A program made the position numbers and the translations under genes. DNA of 64,000 nt from the NCBI GenBank assembly GCA_036245525.1, contig BTPG01000004.1, positions 213,280,751 to 213,344,750 on the forward strand. Direction: 5' to 3'. The notes beneath the pieces are model-generated. The model saw only the letters and a program-made list of their open reading frames with translations, did no database searches and was not told the DNA's origin. The number at the start of each line of letters is the position of its first letter. The stretch's first letter is position 1. Origin of the DNA: Semisulcospira habei (Eukaryota; Mollusca; Gastropoda; Semisulcospiridae). Of this stretch, positions 41,763-54,959 are shown piece after piece.

Positions 41763-43110
41763 CCGAAAAGCCTAATCATTTTGATTCGATGGAATGTGAG
41801 CGCGCGCTCTTCTCGGTTTCGGTCCCCTTTTTTCAGCCGAGCGGTTTGTTTATAATTGCTGTCATCGCGTCTAATACACTATGGAAGGCAGTCACTGAAT
41901 CAGCTCGCGCAGCTTCTTGTATGTAAGGACCAGCATAATGATAGAGGCAGGCAAGAGTCAGGATTCTCATGAGCTTTCGTATCTGCGGGCGCCATGAGGA
42001 TCTATGTTTATTCCAGACAGGATGTGTTTATCTTTGAGTGTATCTCGGACAGTGTGATAGTGGTCCTTTCTACAGATGAGAAAAGGCATAGATCCTCAAA
42101 AGTCCGCCACGCAAGTTACAGGAACGTGACTCATGAGAATCTGTGCCTAAGTTTTGCTTTTTCAGTTCACACAATTTTAATTTCCAGGCTGAGTGGGGGA
42201 AAGGGAGAGAGATGCGCTATTGTGGTTTGCAGTGATTTTCAGCCGTTTCTTTTGTTTTTCAGTAACCGTACATCAATGACCATATTATAAATGAACACAC
42301 TCCCCCCCCCCCCCTCCCTCTTTTGTTCTGGTAAAGACAGTCGGGTTCACTACGGAATATACTTGAATCTGCTGAGGCACATATAATTCTGAAAACTCAG
42401 AAATTTAAAAAAGCCAGGTTACAAATTTAAAATATATACTGACACAGTTCTCCAAAAAGCCTAATCATTTTCATTCGATGGAAAAATGTGAGCTCTATTC
42501 ATTCTGTTTCTGTCCCCCTTTTTTTTTTCAGCCGAGCGGTTTGTTTATAATTGCTGTCAACGCGTCTATTACACTATGGAAGGCAGTCACTGAATCAGCT
42601 CGCGTAGCTTCTTGTATGTAAGGACCAGCGTAATGACAGAGCCAGGCAAGAGGCATGATTCTCATTAGTTTTCGCATCTGCGGGCGCCATGAGGATCTAT
42701 GTTTATTCCAGACTGACAGAAGGTGCGTATCAGTGAGTATCTAATTCAGTGTGATAGTGGCCCTTTCTACTGATGAGAAAAGGCATAGATCCTCAAAAGT
42801 CCGTCAAGCAAGTTACAGGATCGTGACTCATGAGAATCTGTGCCTAAGTTTTGCTTTTTCAGTTCACACAATTTTAATTTCCAGGCTGAGTGGGGGAGGG
42901 TGAAGGGAGATGCGCTTATTGTGATTTGCAGTGAGTTGCAGTGAGTTCCAGCCGTTTCTTTTGTTTTTCAGTAACCGTACATCAATGACCATATAAATGA
43001 ACACACTTTCACGCCCTCTACCGTTCTGTTAAAGACAGATTCGGGTTCACTACGGAATATACTTGGATCTGCTGAGGCACATTATTATACGGGCAGAAAT
43101 TTAAAAGCCA
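41763..43110. repeat. about 690-bp tandem duplication
   Basis: Two units starting AAGCCTAATCATTTT (41769 and 42456) share TTCAGCCGAGCGGTTTGTTT, ATCAGCTCGCG, two family A-like arm pairs and GTAACCGTACATCAATGACC. Units have diverged by small indels and poly-C changes. Confidence 0.85.
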
Positions 43111-43745
43111 GGTTACAAATTAAAATATATACTAAAATGGGCTTGGATAGGGCTATTATTTGGTTGAGGGCTGGGGACAGTACAAAGCTTTAGCCAGCCT
43201 TGAAGGCCGCTTTCATCGGAACTGCCGTCAGATGGTATGGCAGAAGGTTCTCTGTTCCGTCTGATGTGCACAGAGACAAATGAACCTATCAGGAAACATT
43301 CATTCCACCGTTACCACATACTTTCACGAGGATAAATATATTCTTGTTTTTACATCAGACGGATGGCATTTACTGCCTAGCAATGTTCGCCCATAACCAA
43401 AGACAAAACTCCCCAAGAGGCATAGATCTTCATGAGTTCCGCGCAGAGTGCGGGGGCTTGTGAGAAGCTACATGTACTATATATATCTTGGTGGCTAGTG
43501 TTGCCTCTATGCTGCTATGTTTACGCAGCCGGGATGAAATCGGGACCACCGAGCCCAAAACAAAACACCCATGGCTGTCAACACGTGCGATTCGACGACC
43601 GTCCCGGCACTGCGGCGTAGAATAGCGCGATGCTCATGCTCCCTTTAGGTTCACGGCAGTGCAAACTCGAGTTTGGAGACTAACTGCAGTCATACCTCGC
43701 GGCCTGGAAAACACCACCGTTACCCTTCCCTCCCTCTCTACCCTA

Positions 43746-43802
<57 letters not shown>

Positions 43803-43822
43803 CACACACACACACACACAAG

Positions 43823-43860
<38 letters not shown>

Positions 43861-43880
43861 ACACACACACACACACACAT
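43746..43880. repeat. (CA)n microsatellite
   Basis: Interrupted CA array followed by a short GA array; a family A-like trace (GGCATAGATCTTCATGAG) lies before it at about 43418. Confidence 0.94.
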
Positions 43881-44109
43881 AGAGAGAGAGAGTGAGAGAG
43901 CTTCTTATCTTGAAGCTAGACAGTGAGATCGAGTGCATCTTTTGACATCATCAACAACAAAAAGCTTACTTGAAACCAGTGTGTTTTACTGAACATTTTA
44001 CATGTTTACTGTTCACCTCATGCTGAAGGAACGATTGACTTTGACTTTGACCTTTGATACACACAACCGCCACCACCACCACCACCACCACCACCACCGT
44101 CGCATTATT

Positions 44110-44323
44110 TTTACCCCACTTAGCCTTGACGCCCTACATCAGGAAATGGGTTGACCATGATAATTCAAGGGTAGTGCCAGATTTGCTGGGCGCCTGTCGG
44201 CTCCAGGATAATCTGGCACTGACCTTGAATTATAATGGTCGATCTAGTCCTGCAACAGGTGCATAGTCGTTAGATGACGCCTCCAAAATTTGGGAAATAT
44301 GTGCGTCGGGCTGAATGAGTTAA
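44110..44323. mobile_element. family D foldback, diverged, 213-214 bp
   Basis: Left border TTAC, right TTAA; TTGACCATGATAATTCAAGG and its complement remain, while the GGCGCC centre is decayed (CTGGGCGCCTGTCGGCTCC). A CAC trinucleotide run precedes it at 44067-44098. Confidence 0.85.
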
Positions 44324-44764
44324 TGTGTGTTTGTTGTCATTCATATCTTCTGGAAATTAGTTATGATTAACCCCTTCGTTACCAGTAATCACGCATCGTG
44401 CGTCTGACACAACTGCACACTGGCCAACATTCGCGTGAGGTTGTGTTTGTCTAGAATCACCAAGATGTGAAGAGACATTTTAAAAACAAGTCATTCATTC
44501 ATTCATTCGTTCATTCGTTCATTCAGTACATGACGGAAATCAAAACTCTCGCAGGGAGGGGCTCGTGAAGATCATGAAATACATACCACAGACTTCTAGT
44601 CAACGATCGAGGGTTCATGAGGATCTACGCCTGGGAAATCCCCCGCTCCGCCAAGAAAGCTGTAACGTGGAAGACAGCGAGGGTTCTGTTGCCAGCCTAT
44701 CTGGAAAACAAGCGACTAGTACTCAGCGACAAGACAGTAATGAGGGCTGCAGCGCCACGGGTTA

Positions 44765-44885
44765 TAGACAAAAGCACATCGGGCCGAAGTCGGTCGCAGG
44801 TGGCCTCGAGCACTCACGACCGTGCGCGGGGCCACCTGCGACCTACTTCGGCCCGAGCACCTGTTTGCTCACTGGGTGCTGTGGT
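44765..44885. mobile_element. family C foldback
   Basis: ACATCGGGCCGAAGTCGG and GCAGGTGGCC pair with GGCCACCTGC and CCTACTTCGGCCCGAGCACC; ends with TTTGCTCACTGGG. Confidence 0.85.
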
Positions 44886-45391
44886 TGTGAGCCGTCAGTC
44901 TAAAAAAAAGATTACGAACATGTATTATTGGCGAGGTGAGATGACGCTGAAGAAGGGGAGAGGGTTGGGGGGGGGGGGGAGCAGGGACGACGAGGGGCCG
45001 GGAGAGGAGGGCGTGTGGAGTACCTTCGGCCCCACTGCGGCATCGAGCGAGGGTTAATGAGGCTGATGGAGGGCATATTGGGCACGTCTTCTAATTATGT
45101 GAGGGGGGAAGGGGTAGGGGTGGGGAGGGGGATGATGATAATGATGATGATGATGAGACTTCATGACACAACGGTAAGGGTTTTCACAGATACAAATACT
45201 TCGTTTTTCGAACTCGTTGTTGCTAAACATACGACAGCTGATATGAAATATAACAAAGGCAAAGCGAACATATAGATACAAGTAAAAAAGAATCTGAACT
45301 AAACACATACAGGCACAGTTAACAAAGCATATGATACTTAATTGGTAGCAAACAGATACACTCAGAAAAGGAATTACCACTTCAAGCGCTA

Positions 45392-45604
45392 TTAACTCAT
45401 TTAGCCCCGAAGCCATTCAGCAGGGGATGGATTGACCATGATATTTCAAGGGTAGTGCCAGATTAGCTTCGCGCCTTTAGACACCAAGCTAATCTGGCAC
45501 TACCCCCCCCCCCCCCCCCCCCCCCAACTAGAATTATCATGGTCGTGATGCAACTGGAACATAGTAACACTTTCAAAATATGGGAAATGCGGCCGTGAGG
45601 TTAA
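45392..45604. mobile_element. family D foldback with poly-C in right arm, 213 bp
   Basis: TTAA borders at both ends. The right arm GCTAATCTGGCACTACC runs into about 22 C before resuming AGAATTATCATGGTCG. Confidence 0.88.
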
Positions 45605-45639
45605 GGACTGAGCAGAGTGGTTGGTGGTGGTAGTCAAAT

Positions 45640-45641
45640 TC

Positions 45642-45704
<63 letters not shown>

Positions 45705-45746
45705 ATACGTGTTTTACACACACGAGCACACGAGAGAGAGAGAGAA

Positions 45747-45829
<83 letters not shown>
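45640..45829. repeat. compound microsatellite (CA)n-(GA)n
   Basis: About 75 bp of CA then about 100 bp of GA, next to the minus-strand LINE tail. Confidence 0.95.
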
Positions 45830-45832
<3 letters not shown>

Positions 45833-45833
<1 letters not shown>

Positions 45834-47036
45834 CAATGAATCAATGAAACTTTATTTTACAACGGTTTAGGCATTGACATCGTCATCGACACAGCCATTT
45901 TACAAACCTGCCGTTGCTAGCAACTACAAGATTAACTACAAATATACATACATGTAAGTAAACATAATACTTGTAAACAGATGATAGCACTGTTCACATA
46001 GACATACTCATAGACTCACAGATACCCCCCCCCCACCCCCTCCCCCACACCACCCCCCCCCCCCTTCACACATAGACAGAGCTAAGTAGTCCAAATGATA
46101 AATGAAAAGGATAGCAGACTTAATTGGGAATAAATTGGACCCAGCATAAAAAGAAACATATAATACAAGGGGTTAAGACATCCCTACGAGTGATCCACAA
46201 AATATTTGCAGAGACCCTTTTTAAAACAGGCTAGCGAGGAGATGGATTTTACATGGTTGGGAAACACATTCCAGATAAGTGTCCCTGAGAAGGATAAGCT
46301 AGTTTTATATAGATATATCCTTGGTGTTGGGACTATGAAAAGCTTTCTGATGTTTCCAAGCTTGGACTCAGACTTACGGAACAAAGTGGAGATATACTCA
46401 GGTGTTTTGCGTTTTCACACTTTGAACATAAAGATTGTTTTGTTATATTTAAAAATGACCTTGAAGAGGCAGGAGACCTGCTTTTGAGAGCTTTTCTTCA
46501 GTGCTTAGGTGTGGATCAGGGTAGATTATTTTGGTCGCTCGTCTGTGTAGGGAATTGAGTCTCTTTAAATGGACCTCACTACATCCATCCCATACCGTTG
46601 ACGCGTAATCGATATAAGAACGTATGTGAACGTTATAAAATAGTTTACGGGTATCTGAATCAGTATAATATTTCAGTTTTGATAACATAAAGAGATTTTT
46701 GGCTACTATTTTGTATAAGGCGTCTCTATGAGCTTGCCATTTTAGCTGACTGTCGATTGTAATCCCCAGTACTCGATGTTCAATTACCTGTTCTACCTGA
46801 CTTCCTTTAAGTAAAAGGTTAAGTAATAGAGGGGTTATCTGCTGTTTTTGGCACGTCGCGACTATCATCGATTTCGTTTTCGCTGGATGAACAACCATAG
46901 AATTGTTTATACACCAAGCTGATACTTCATGAAGACTTTGTTGTAGGTTGTCGGAAATTACCTGTATATCTTTACTAGTAGCCTATGAACTGAGGTGTCG
47001 TCAGCAAAAAAAAGAGGCAATTCATTGATAAATAAG
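45833..47036 (-). mobile_element. CR1/L2-like LINE 3' half, minus strand
   Basis: Begins within FADDTSVH just inside the GA array, continues as HPAKTKSMIVATCQKQQITP (near 46890) and YIDYASTVWDG, and ends in a 3' UTR with the stem CAACGG/CCGTTG (plus-strand 45860-45865 and 45911-45916), AATAAA (complement at 45851-45856) and CATTGATT repeats. Frame breaks near 46440 and 46900. A C-rich tract lies at 46026-46066. Confidence 0.87.
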
Positions 47037-47113
<77 letters not shown>

Positions 47114-47125
47114 GTGAGAGAGAGT

Positions 47126-47156
<31 letters not shown>

Positions 47157-47168
47157 AAGTGAGTGAGA

Positions 47169-47219
<51 letters not shown>

Positions 47220-47231
47220 AAGTGAGTGAGA

Positions 47232-47312
<81 letters not shown>
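47037..47312. repeat. (GA)n microsatellite with GAGTGAGTGA interruptions
   Basis: About 275 bp. Two interruptions of the form GAGAAAGTGAGTGAGAGAG recur at a period of about 66 bp, so the array grew partly by duplicating a longer unit. Confidence 0.95.
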
Positions 47313-47313
<1 letters not shown>

Positions 47314-47392
47314 AATAAACAATGCGAACCTTTATACAACGGTAAAAGCATTTGGTCACAAAAACCAAATATCAAACTTGCCGTTAAGCGAG
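47313..47392 (-). mobile_element. LINE 3'-terminal fragment between two GA arrays
   Basis: Minus strand: AACGGCAAG ... CCGTTGTATAAAGG then CATTG-type tail. Only the last 75 bp or so of the LINE is present. Confidence 0.78.
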
Positions 47393-47398
47393 AGAGAG

Positions 47399-47492
<94 letters not shown>
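47393..47492. repeat. (GA)n microsatellite
   Basis: About 100 bp of GA. Confidence 0.95.
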
Positions 47493-47495
<3 letters not shown>

Positions 47496-47820
47496 CTGAA
47501 CCAAAAGTTTGGGTCAATAAAGAAATTTGTCTATTTTCCGTAAACATGTGCTGCTATAAAAAATAATAATGTGATTTTTTACGCAACTGATTACAAGACC
47601 ACTACTGAACACACATAAACAACACGCCTGCTGTACAGGGCGGGTGGAAACTAAATGTTCAGTCTCTTCTATTCGTGTACGCCAAACGGAACAGCAGCTG
47701 CGTGCATCATCTTCTAATGTTTATTTTTAACACCCAACACACAACTACCTCACCAATCATAGCTGGAAATATGCTCTAGCCATCTCAATACACCTACGAC
47801 GAACGCCGACATCAAATGTG

Positions 47821-47880
47821 CAAGTCATAGATCCTCGTGAGTCCACGCATTTGCGGGGACTCTTGAGGATCTATGACTCG
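47821..47880. mobile_element. family A foldback core, variant
   Basis: AGTCATAGATCCTCGTGAGTCC faces GGACTCTTGAGGATCTATGACT. Confidence 0.85.
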
Positions 47881-48062
47881 TGCGCGGTTTTATTTATATA
47901 TGTGTTTCTCATGCTGGAGAATCACGAGGGTTCAGCCGTGAAGAATTGCACGGAAATGTTTTAACTTGCGGTAAAGGAAAGTTGCTATTTCTGGGATCTG
48001 TGCAGTTTTGGGTTGTTCTTTTTTGCGAACCGAAGCACTTTCGCGCAAGAGGAACGAACTCA

Positions 48063-48065
<3 letters not shown>

Positions 48066-48136
<71 letters not shown>

Positions 48137-48330
48137 TCTTTGAAACTATGGCACGTCGTACATTGTTGTTGTTGATGACGATGATGACGCTGTTGATGAT
48201 GATGATGATGTCATTGATGATGATGTCATTGATGATGATGTCCTTGATGATGTCATTGATGATAATGTCACTGATCATGTCCATGATGATAATGATGATG
48301 TCATTGATGATGCCATTGAGTTGATGGTGA
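48066..48330. repeat. (GA)n then (GAT)n-rich repeats
   Basis: GA array to about 48134, then GATGAT/TCATTGATGATGATG units to about 48330. The Met/Leu/Ser frame through it is a repeat artefact. Confidence 0.9.
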
Positions 48331-48787
48331 TGATGATGAGTGAGCCATAATAACGATAATGATAATTTTTGCCGTCGTTGTTGTTTACGATGCTGATGTT
48401 TCTGTTGTTGACTTTGATGACTACTGATGACGGTTAGAACGTACATCTTTCATTGCTACTGCACGTTGATAGACAGTCGTACAGCGAAACTGACAGCCTA
48501 AGGACTTGACGATACATTGCGGGAATAAAATGATGGGAATCTAGGGGAATTCCGCGGAAACTGGGTGGAGGTGGGAGGAAAGGGAGGGCACACACGGCAT
48601 AGCAAAATGCTTCCTTCTGCGACGATCATCTTTCTATCTATAGATTATTTCAAAGCAGTTTTAAGCATTTTATTCACACTGAGTCTCCGCTGTCAACGGC
48701 CGCAGATCATTTTGTTTCAAAAATCTTCGTCAGTTCACCCCCCAACAACCCTAGCCGTCCAAGGAACATGGATACAAAGTGGCCTCA

Positions 48788-48853
48788 GCAAGAGGCATAG
48801 ATCCTCATGAGCCCCCGCAATTGCGGGGGCTCATGAGGATCTACGCCTCTTGC
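48788..48853. mobile_element. family A foldback core, near perfect
   Basis: GCAAGAGGCATAGATCCTC with a complementary right arm around GCAATTGC; one mismatch (CTACGCC). Confidence 0.9.
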
Positions 48854-48977
48854 ATTTTTGTAAAGGCTTGTTTTGTTCCGGCGGTGAAGGAGTGACGAGT
48901 ATTCAACACGATATTACTGATACGTACGCAAGCACAGGCAATAAAGAAGTCGGGGTTTGTTCTTTTTTTTCGTCTGC

Positions 48978-49044
48978 AAGAAGTGTACATTTTCATAAGC
49001 CCCGGCTAGCAAGGCGCATGGGTTCATGAGAATCAGTGTCTCGT
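48978..49044. mobile_element. family A foldback core, degenerate
   Basis: GCAAGAAGTGTACATTTTCA and TTCATGAGAATCAGTGTCTCG with a decayed centre. Confidence 0.6.
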
Positions 49045-49225
49045 GTTGCCATAGATCGTTTGCGTTTGTGATTAGCCCCTTCACTTTTATTGACGATACC
49101 GTTGGGCGGAAAAGACGAGTCAGAAGCAGTGGAGGCGTTAAGGAAAATGATGTGAGTGAGAAAAAGAAAATCCACATAATTAATCCGTTCAGTGGAGTGC
49201 CGACATAACTGGAACATACACAACT

Positions 49226-49292
49226 GCAAGTGGTATAGATCCTCATCATCCCCCGCAGTTTCTATGGCTCATGAGGATCTGTGCCTCTTGCC
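49226..49292. mobile_element. family A foldback core, centre decayed
   Basis: GCAAGTGGTATAGATCCTC and GGCTCATGAGGATCTGTGCC. Confidence 0.75.
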
Positions 49293-49361
49293 AGGCTGAC
49301 ACCACTTTTAATCAGTGTTCCTGGGACATCTATGGGTTGTTTTGTTGTTGTTTGTCTTGAA

Positions 49362-49574
49362 GTAACTCATTCTGCTCCAGGACCGAAATCCGTAAATTTT
49401 GAACTTGCCCCCTGAAGACTGTATTACACTTCTGGAAACAGATCGAGCGTGATAGTTCAAGGGTTGTGCCAGAATAGCTTGGCGCCCATAGGCGCCAAGC
49501 TATTCTGGCACAACCCTTGAACTATCACGCTCGATCCATGTCTTGCCGTGGCGTGTCGGAGTTGAATGAGTTAA
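49362..49574. mobile_element. family D foldback, 213 bp, variant stem
   Basis: Left border GTAA, right TTAA. Perfect 46-bp stem 49441-49486 with 49491-49536, loop CATA. The stem differs from other copies at several positions, each change mirrored in the other arm. Confidence 0.93.
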
Positions 49575-49638
49575 CGAAGGTTGCAGAAACGTAGTCTGCG
49601 CCCGGACAAGATTCGGACGTCGCCGCCTTGTGTCGCCT

Positions 49639-49702
49639 CAAGAGGTATAGATCCTCATGAGCCCCCGCAGTTGCGGGGGCTCATGAGGATCTATATCTCT
49701 TG
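49639..49702. mobile_element. family A foldback core
   Basis: CAAGAGGTATAGATCCTCAT and GGATCTATATCTCTTG, near-perfect stem around GCAGTTGC. Both flanks carry copies of ACAAGATTCGGACGTCGC (left near 49607, right near 49710). Confidence 0.9.
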
Positions 49703-49868
49703 CTGACACGACAAGATTCGGACGTCGCTTGTGTCGCCCTAAATTTCAATTCAGTAAAGAGCTCCGAAAGTTACTATGCATACAACTGGTTACTCATATC
49801 TTATTGACTCTGGGAGCCAGTCAGGGGCACGAAACTCGTCCCTCACCCTGTCACTGAAGTAAACTTAC

Positions 49869-49954
49869 CTACCTTCAATCCCTGACGTTTTTAGAAGAAA
49901 TGAAGCATCACACGTGCACTGACAGAACGTCACCTCACCGACTTCGTTTACCTG
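49869..49954 (-). CDS. candidate internal exon of an unrecognised gene
   Basis: Minus strand: TTTTATTTCCAG acceptor (CAGCAG, a NAGNAG tandem site), an open stretch QVNEVGEVTFCQCTCDASFL and LKTSGIE, then AAGGTAG|GTAAGT with two possible donors (exon end 49873 or 49869). Splice signals are good but the peptide is not recognised. It could be part of a neighbouring gene or an upstream non-coding exon of the TRIM45-type gene 11.7 kb away. Confidence 0.35.
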
Positions 49955-50239
49955 CTGGAAATAAAACAACCAACTCAATTGTGAGCTGGAGTTTGTTTTA
50001 ACGATGCGGATGTGCCGGGGGAGGCGTGCAGGTCTGTGGTTTTGGACGTTACGGCCCTTTCAGCCGTAAGGTGCATAATCACAGACCAGTACACGAACAC
50101 AGTCACGTTTCCACAAACACCTGAATCACTCTGGCCCACACCCCCAGTTTCCTCTCCAACCCACTTCCGACCCGCCACGCATCATTGCTATTGACGGCCC
50201 CTACTTTTCCAATTTTCTTCCGGCGTTGAGGCATCTGCT

Positions 50240-50462
50240 ATAACTCACTCATTCAGCCCGACGCACGTATTTCCCAAATTTGGGAGGCGTCATCTAACGA
50301 CTATGCACCTGTTGCAGGAAATGGATCGACCATGATAATTCAAGGGTAGTGCCAGATTAGCTTGGCGCCGACAGGCGCCAAGCGAATCTGGCACTACCTT
50401 TGAATTATCATCATATGGTCGACCGATCTCCTGTTGTAGTGCGTCAGGGATGAATGGGTTAA
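50240..50462. mobile_element. family D foldback, inverse orientation
   Basis: TAACTCACTCATTCAGCCC at the left, TTAA at 50459-50462. ATAATTCAAGGGTAGTGCC and the complementary arm pair around GGCGCCGACAGGCGCC; an ATCATATG duplication lengthens it. Confidence 0.88.
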
Positions 50463-50789
50463 AGGGGCACACCCGACCTTTTTTAAGGCTTCAATTCGCA
50501 AAAAAAGCTTTTACTGGAATTCAGTATACATACCCACTTAGACAGTAACCACACTATTGTCACACCAGATGCTTTCTTTCGTCCGTTCAAAGTGAACAAG
50601 ATGGGATGAACCATAACCCACAAAGTCCATTCTATATGAGAGCTGTCCTTGCTGTCAATGGTCGCAACCTTTTGTCTTTGATCTGATTCTGATGTTAAAT
50701 TATCTCCTATTGAAAAAGTCTCGCAAATCTGCCAATGCGTCAGTGAGTTCTATAAGGGGGCGGAGGACATACGCGTCATTGACTTGTCA

Positions 50790-51237
50790 ATAATAATAAT
50801 AATAATAACAATAATAATAATACCGGTTATTATATAAGCGCCTTTTCCCAGTTCTGTGAATCGGCTCAAAGCGCCGCGAACTGCACTCAACACGCACGCT
50901 CACGCCGTGACACACACGCATTCACTCTGAAGACAAACACAGTACAAGACAAACACAGGACATTCACGTCAGTGGTGCGAAGGGTCAGTTCAGCTACTGA
51001 GGTTTCGGAAATTTTGATCGCTTGTATTTGAAATTTATAAAGTGGCCTGAAACCGTTACCATAGGGGAGAGGGAGGAATAGCCGGCGAGTACCCGGAGAA
51101 AGAACCCCCGACGGCTCGCCCGAATTAACGGTGACACTTACTAGAGGAGACTGAAGTCCAACCCCGGAACCCGGTCTCGAAGCTCGCACCTTTAGCATTG
51201 GTGGCAGGCGCCTTAACCACTGCGCTACGGACCGCCC
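50790..51237 (-). mobile_element. tRNA-derived SINE with (ATT)n tail
   Basis: Minus-strand head GTCCGTAGCGCAGTGGTTAA (A box) and GAGCTTCGAGACCGG (B-box region), body with GAGCCGATTCACAGAACTGG, and a tail of TATTATTATT near 50790-50822. A headless copy lies at 32189-32460. Confidence 0.85.
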
Positions 51238-51581
51238 CATTTGTCATGACGTAAGTTTTAGTTTTTACGTAATTTTATATTTTACGATAGGAGTTTCCCT
51301 TTCGCTTCATAGGCTTGAGAAAATGGTGACAAAACTAGAACTTCACGGTACAATTTCAGTTTTGCTATAATTTGTGTGAAAGCAGGTTGACTCTACCTAG
51401 CTACATGATATATTATACTAAGTACACGGCTCACATACATGCTCTTCTGAAAGCGCGTCGATGAGTGTGTGCGTGTTAGTGCGTGCGTGCGCGCGCGCTC
51501 CATACATCTCCAAGAGGCATAGATCATCATGTGCCTTGAGGGCGCATTAGGATTTATTCCTCCTGGAGAAGCGCGCATGTT

Positions 51582-53268
<1,687 letters not shown>

Positions 53269-53269
53269 T

Positions 53270-53352
53270 AGAAGGGACTTAAAAAATACCCACCGGAATT
53301 CCTTGTGGGATCCCCGAAAAGATTGCTTCTAAGGCGATAGTAACTGACGTCA
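53270..53352 (+). promoter_or_regulatory. promoter-like cluster: TATAAATA and CRE palindrome
   Basis: TATAAATA at 53270-53277 and a perfect cAMP-response element TGACGTCA at 53345-53352, with TATTTAATA just beyond, all within 140 bp upstream of an ATG in good context at 53409. Short motifs; chance matches are possible. Confidence 0.3.
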
Positions 53353-53408
53353 TAACTATTTAATACGACCGTAGGTCATCTGCATAATTATAACCAGTCA
53401 CAGACAAA

Positions 53409-53617
53409 ATGGCGGATGAACCAGCGAAAAAAGAGAAAGTATCATCGAGTCACGCCGACATTGACAGACTCGGAATTAAAGATAAGAAAGAAGAGACAAG
53501 ACACCCCTAAGTAGAGTTGACATCGGACAAGGGAACATGGACATGTGGCAACGCGTAAAGCAAGAGATTGGCTTGACCATCCACCCGGAATTTGTCACTT
53601 TCCTGCTGAATCAGTAA
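53409..53617 (+). pseudogene. short start-like ORF with a downstream shifted frame
   Basis: ATG in a strong context (AAAATGG) opens MADEPAKKEKVSSSHADIDR and LGIKDKKEE, ending at 53510. A shifted frame continues RRDKTPLSRVDIGQGNMDMW and QRVKQEIGLTIHPEFVTFLL before a stop at 53615-53617. A one-base change would join them, so this may be a broken small gene, the first exon of a mobile-element gene, or chance. No family recognised. Confidence 0.3.
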
Positions 53618-53967
53618 ATAATCCACGGTCTTTGTGGATCTTCCTGTAGTTCCTCGAGCGCTAGTGATTTTCAGATTTCATGATCTTCAGTAGAATTTTA
53701 TCTCTTACTGATTTCGCAAGATTTTAAACCTGTTTTATGATATAGTTACGAGCTAGTTATCACATTTATGCCGCAGAGATCTGAAAACTACGGTGTGTGT
53801 CAAAGTTGCACATCGCTGGTTGTAACATGTTTTTGTCTGTGGGCCTTCTCTCATTCACTCGATTCAGAGAGGTAGTATTTCTGCTGCGAGGGTTCATTTG
53901 TCGTTTTCAATCACTTTACGTAGACATCGATGTGTGAGACAAGAAACTGATTGCAGTGCAGAAATGA

Positions 53968-54016
53968 TTGTACATTGCTTAACGTCCCGACAGCAACAAG
54001 ACTTTCTCAGGACGTG
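53968..54016 (+). mobile_element. element G terminal fragment
   Basis: TTGTACATTGCTTAACGTCC, CAGCAACAAGACTTTCTCAG and GACGTGC: the outer 49 bp of an element G arm. Confidence 0.8.
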
Positions 54017-54019
54017 CAG

Positions 54020-54955
54020 TGCAGAAAGTGGGTATACCTACCAATGTTCTGTTTCAATGATGGAAGACGGTGCGTGTTTCCGAGGGGTAAAGGATCAAAT
54101 GTTAAACTAGGCATCGTGGACTACTCGCTTTGCGAATGCCGCCACACGCACACCCTTGGTGCAGTACGCACGATCGTTACTAGTATTATACTAGCATTTC
54201 GAGCGGAACGTGACCCGCATTGTGATTTTGGCGGCATAGCGAGTAAGGAAGGTTATTCTACTTTCTTGTAAAAAATTACGTCTGAAAGGGATGCCGGAGA
54301 ACATCAGTACACGTGTACACTGACACGTGTGTACATCACACCGATAACAACGTGACCTGCAGTATTGATACACTGATAGTTTTCCGGGTTCTACTTTGTG
54401 ACGCAGGTTCGTATATATGCACATATTCAAAACAAGGCCGATGCAGGCGATAATCCAACTCGGGTACAAAAACATCACACCCACCAAACGATGAATTTTG
54501 ACAGATGGCATTGCATTTACATCATATGAAGCTCTAAGATAGTACACAAAGGACCCATACACATACTGTCAGCAGTATTTGTTGCAGACAGTTTTCTGAC
54601 TGTGTTGAGATACTTGATCAGTGGGGAACATAACTTTAAGAAGCAGTGAGGGAAAGCTTCTCCTGGTGACTGATGTCGACCGCAGGTGAAAACTGACTTC
54701 CACCTAACGTACGTAGACCTACCCACTGAGCAAAAATTCCTCTGGCTGATTGCGGCTCGAGAACATTTGACCGCGGCTTACTGCGCCGGTAGGCGGTGTT
54801 TCTGTCATGCGGTTCAGTTCAGACAGACTGAGACAAAAGGTCTACAATTTGAGGGCTCAAGCGGATCAACCGGCACGCTAATACACATACAGAGAGACAG
54901 TCTAATCTAGAAAGTATGGAAAAATATAGTGCATACGAGAATAACCCAACGAAGC
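54020..54955. other. non-coding stretch
   Basis: No recognised exon, RT motif or hairpin family. Imperfect short inverted matches near 54300-54345 (ACACGTGT clusters) only. Confidence 0.4.
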
Positions 54956-54959
54956 TGAA

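Noticed and set aside
46958..47547. Several Ser-Leu repeat ORFs on the minus strand
   Set aside because: Pure GA/CT microsatellite translation. The same applies to CT arrays at 6331, 16836, 29458 and 52513 and to CA arrays (Thr-His or Cys-Val).
48013..48324. Met/Leu/Ser-rich 103-residue ORF
   Set aside because: Encoded by GA and GAT short repeats.
48788..48853. MicroRNA precursor
   Set aside because: The stem is long and nearly perfect and belongs to a multi-copy element family; nothing in the sequence shows a bulged precursor or conserved mature arm.
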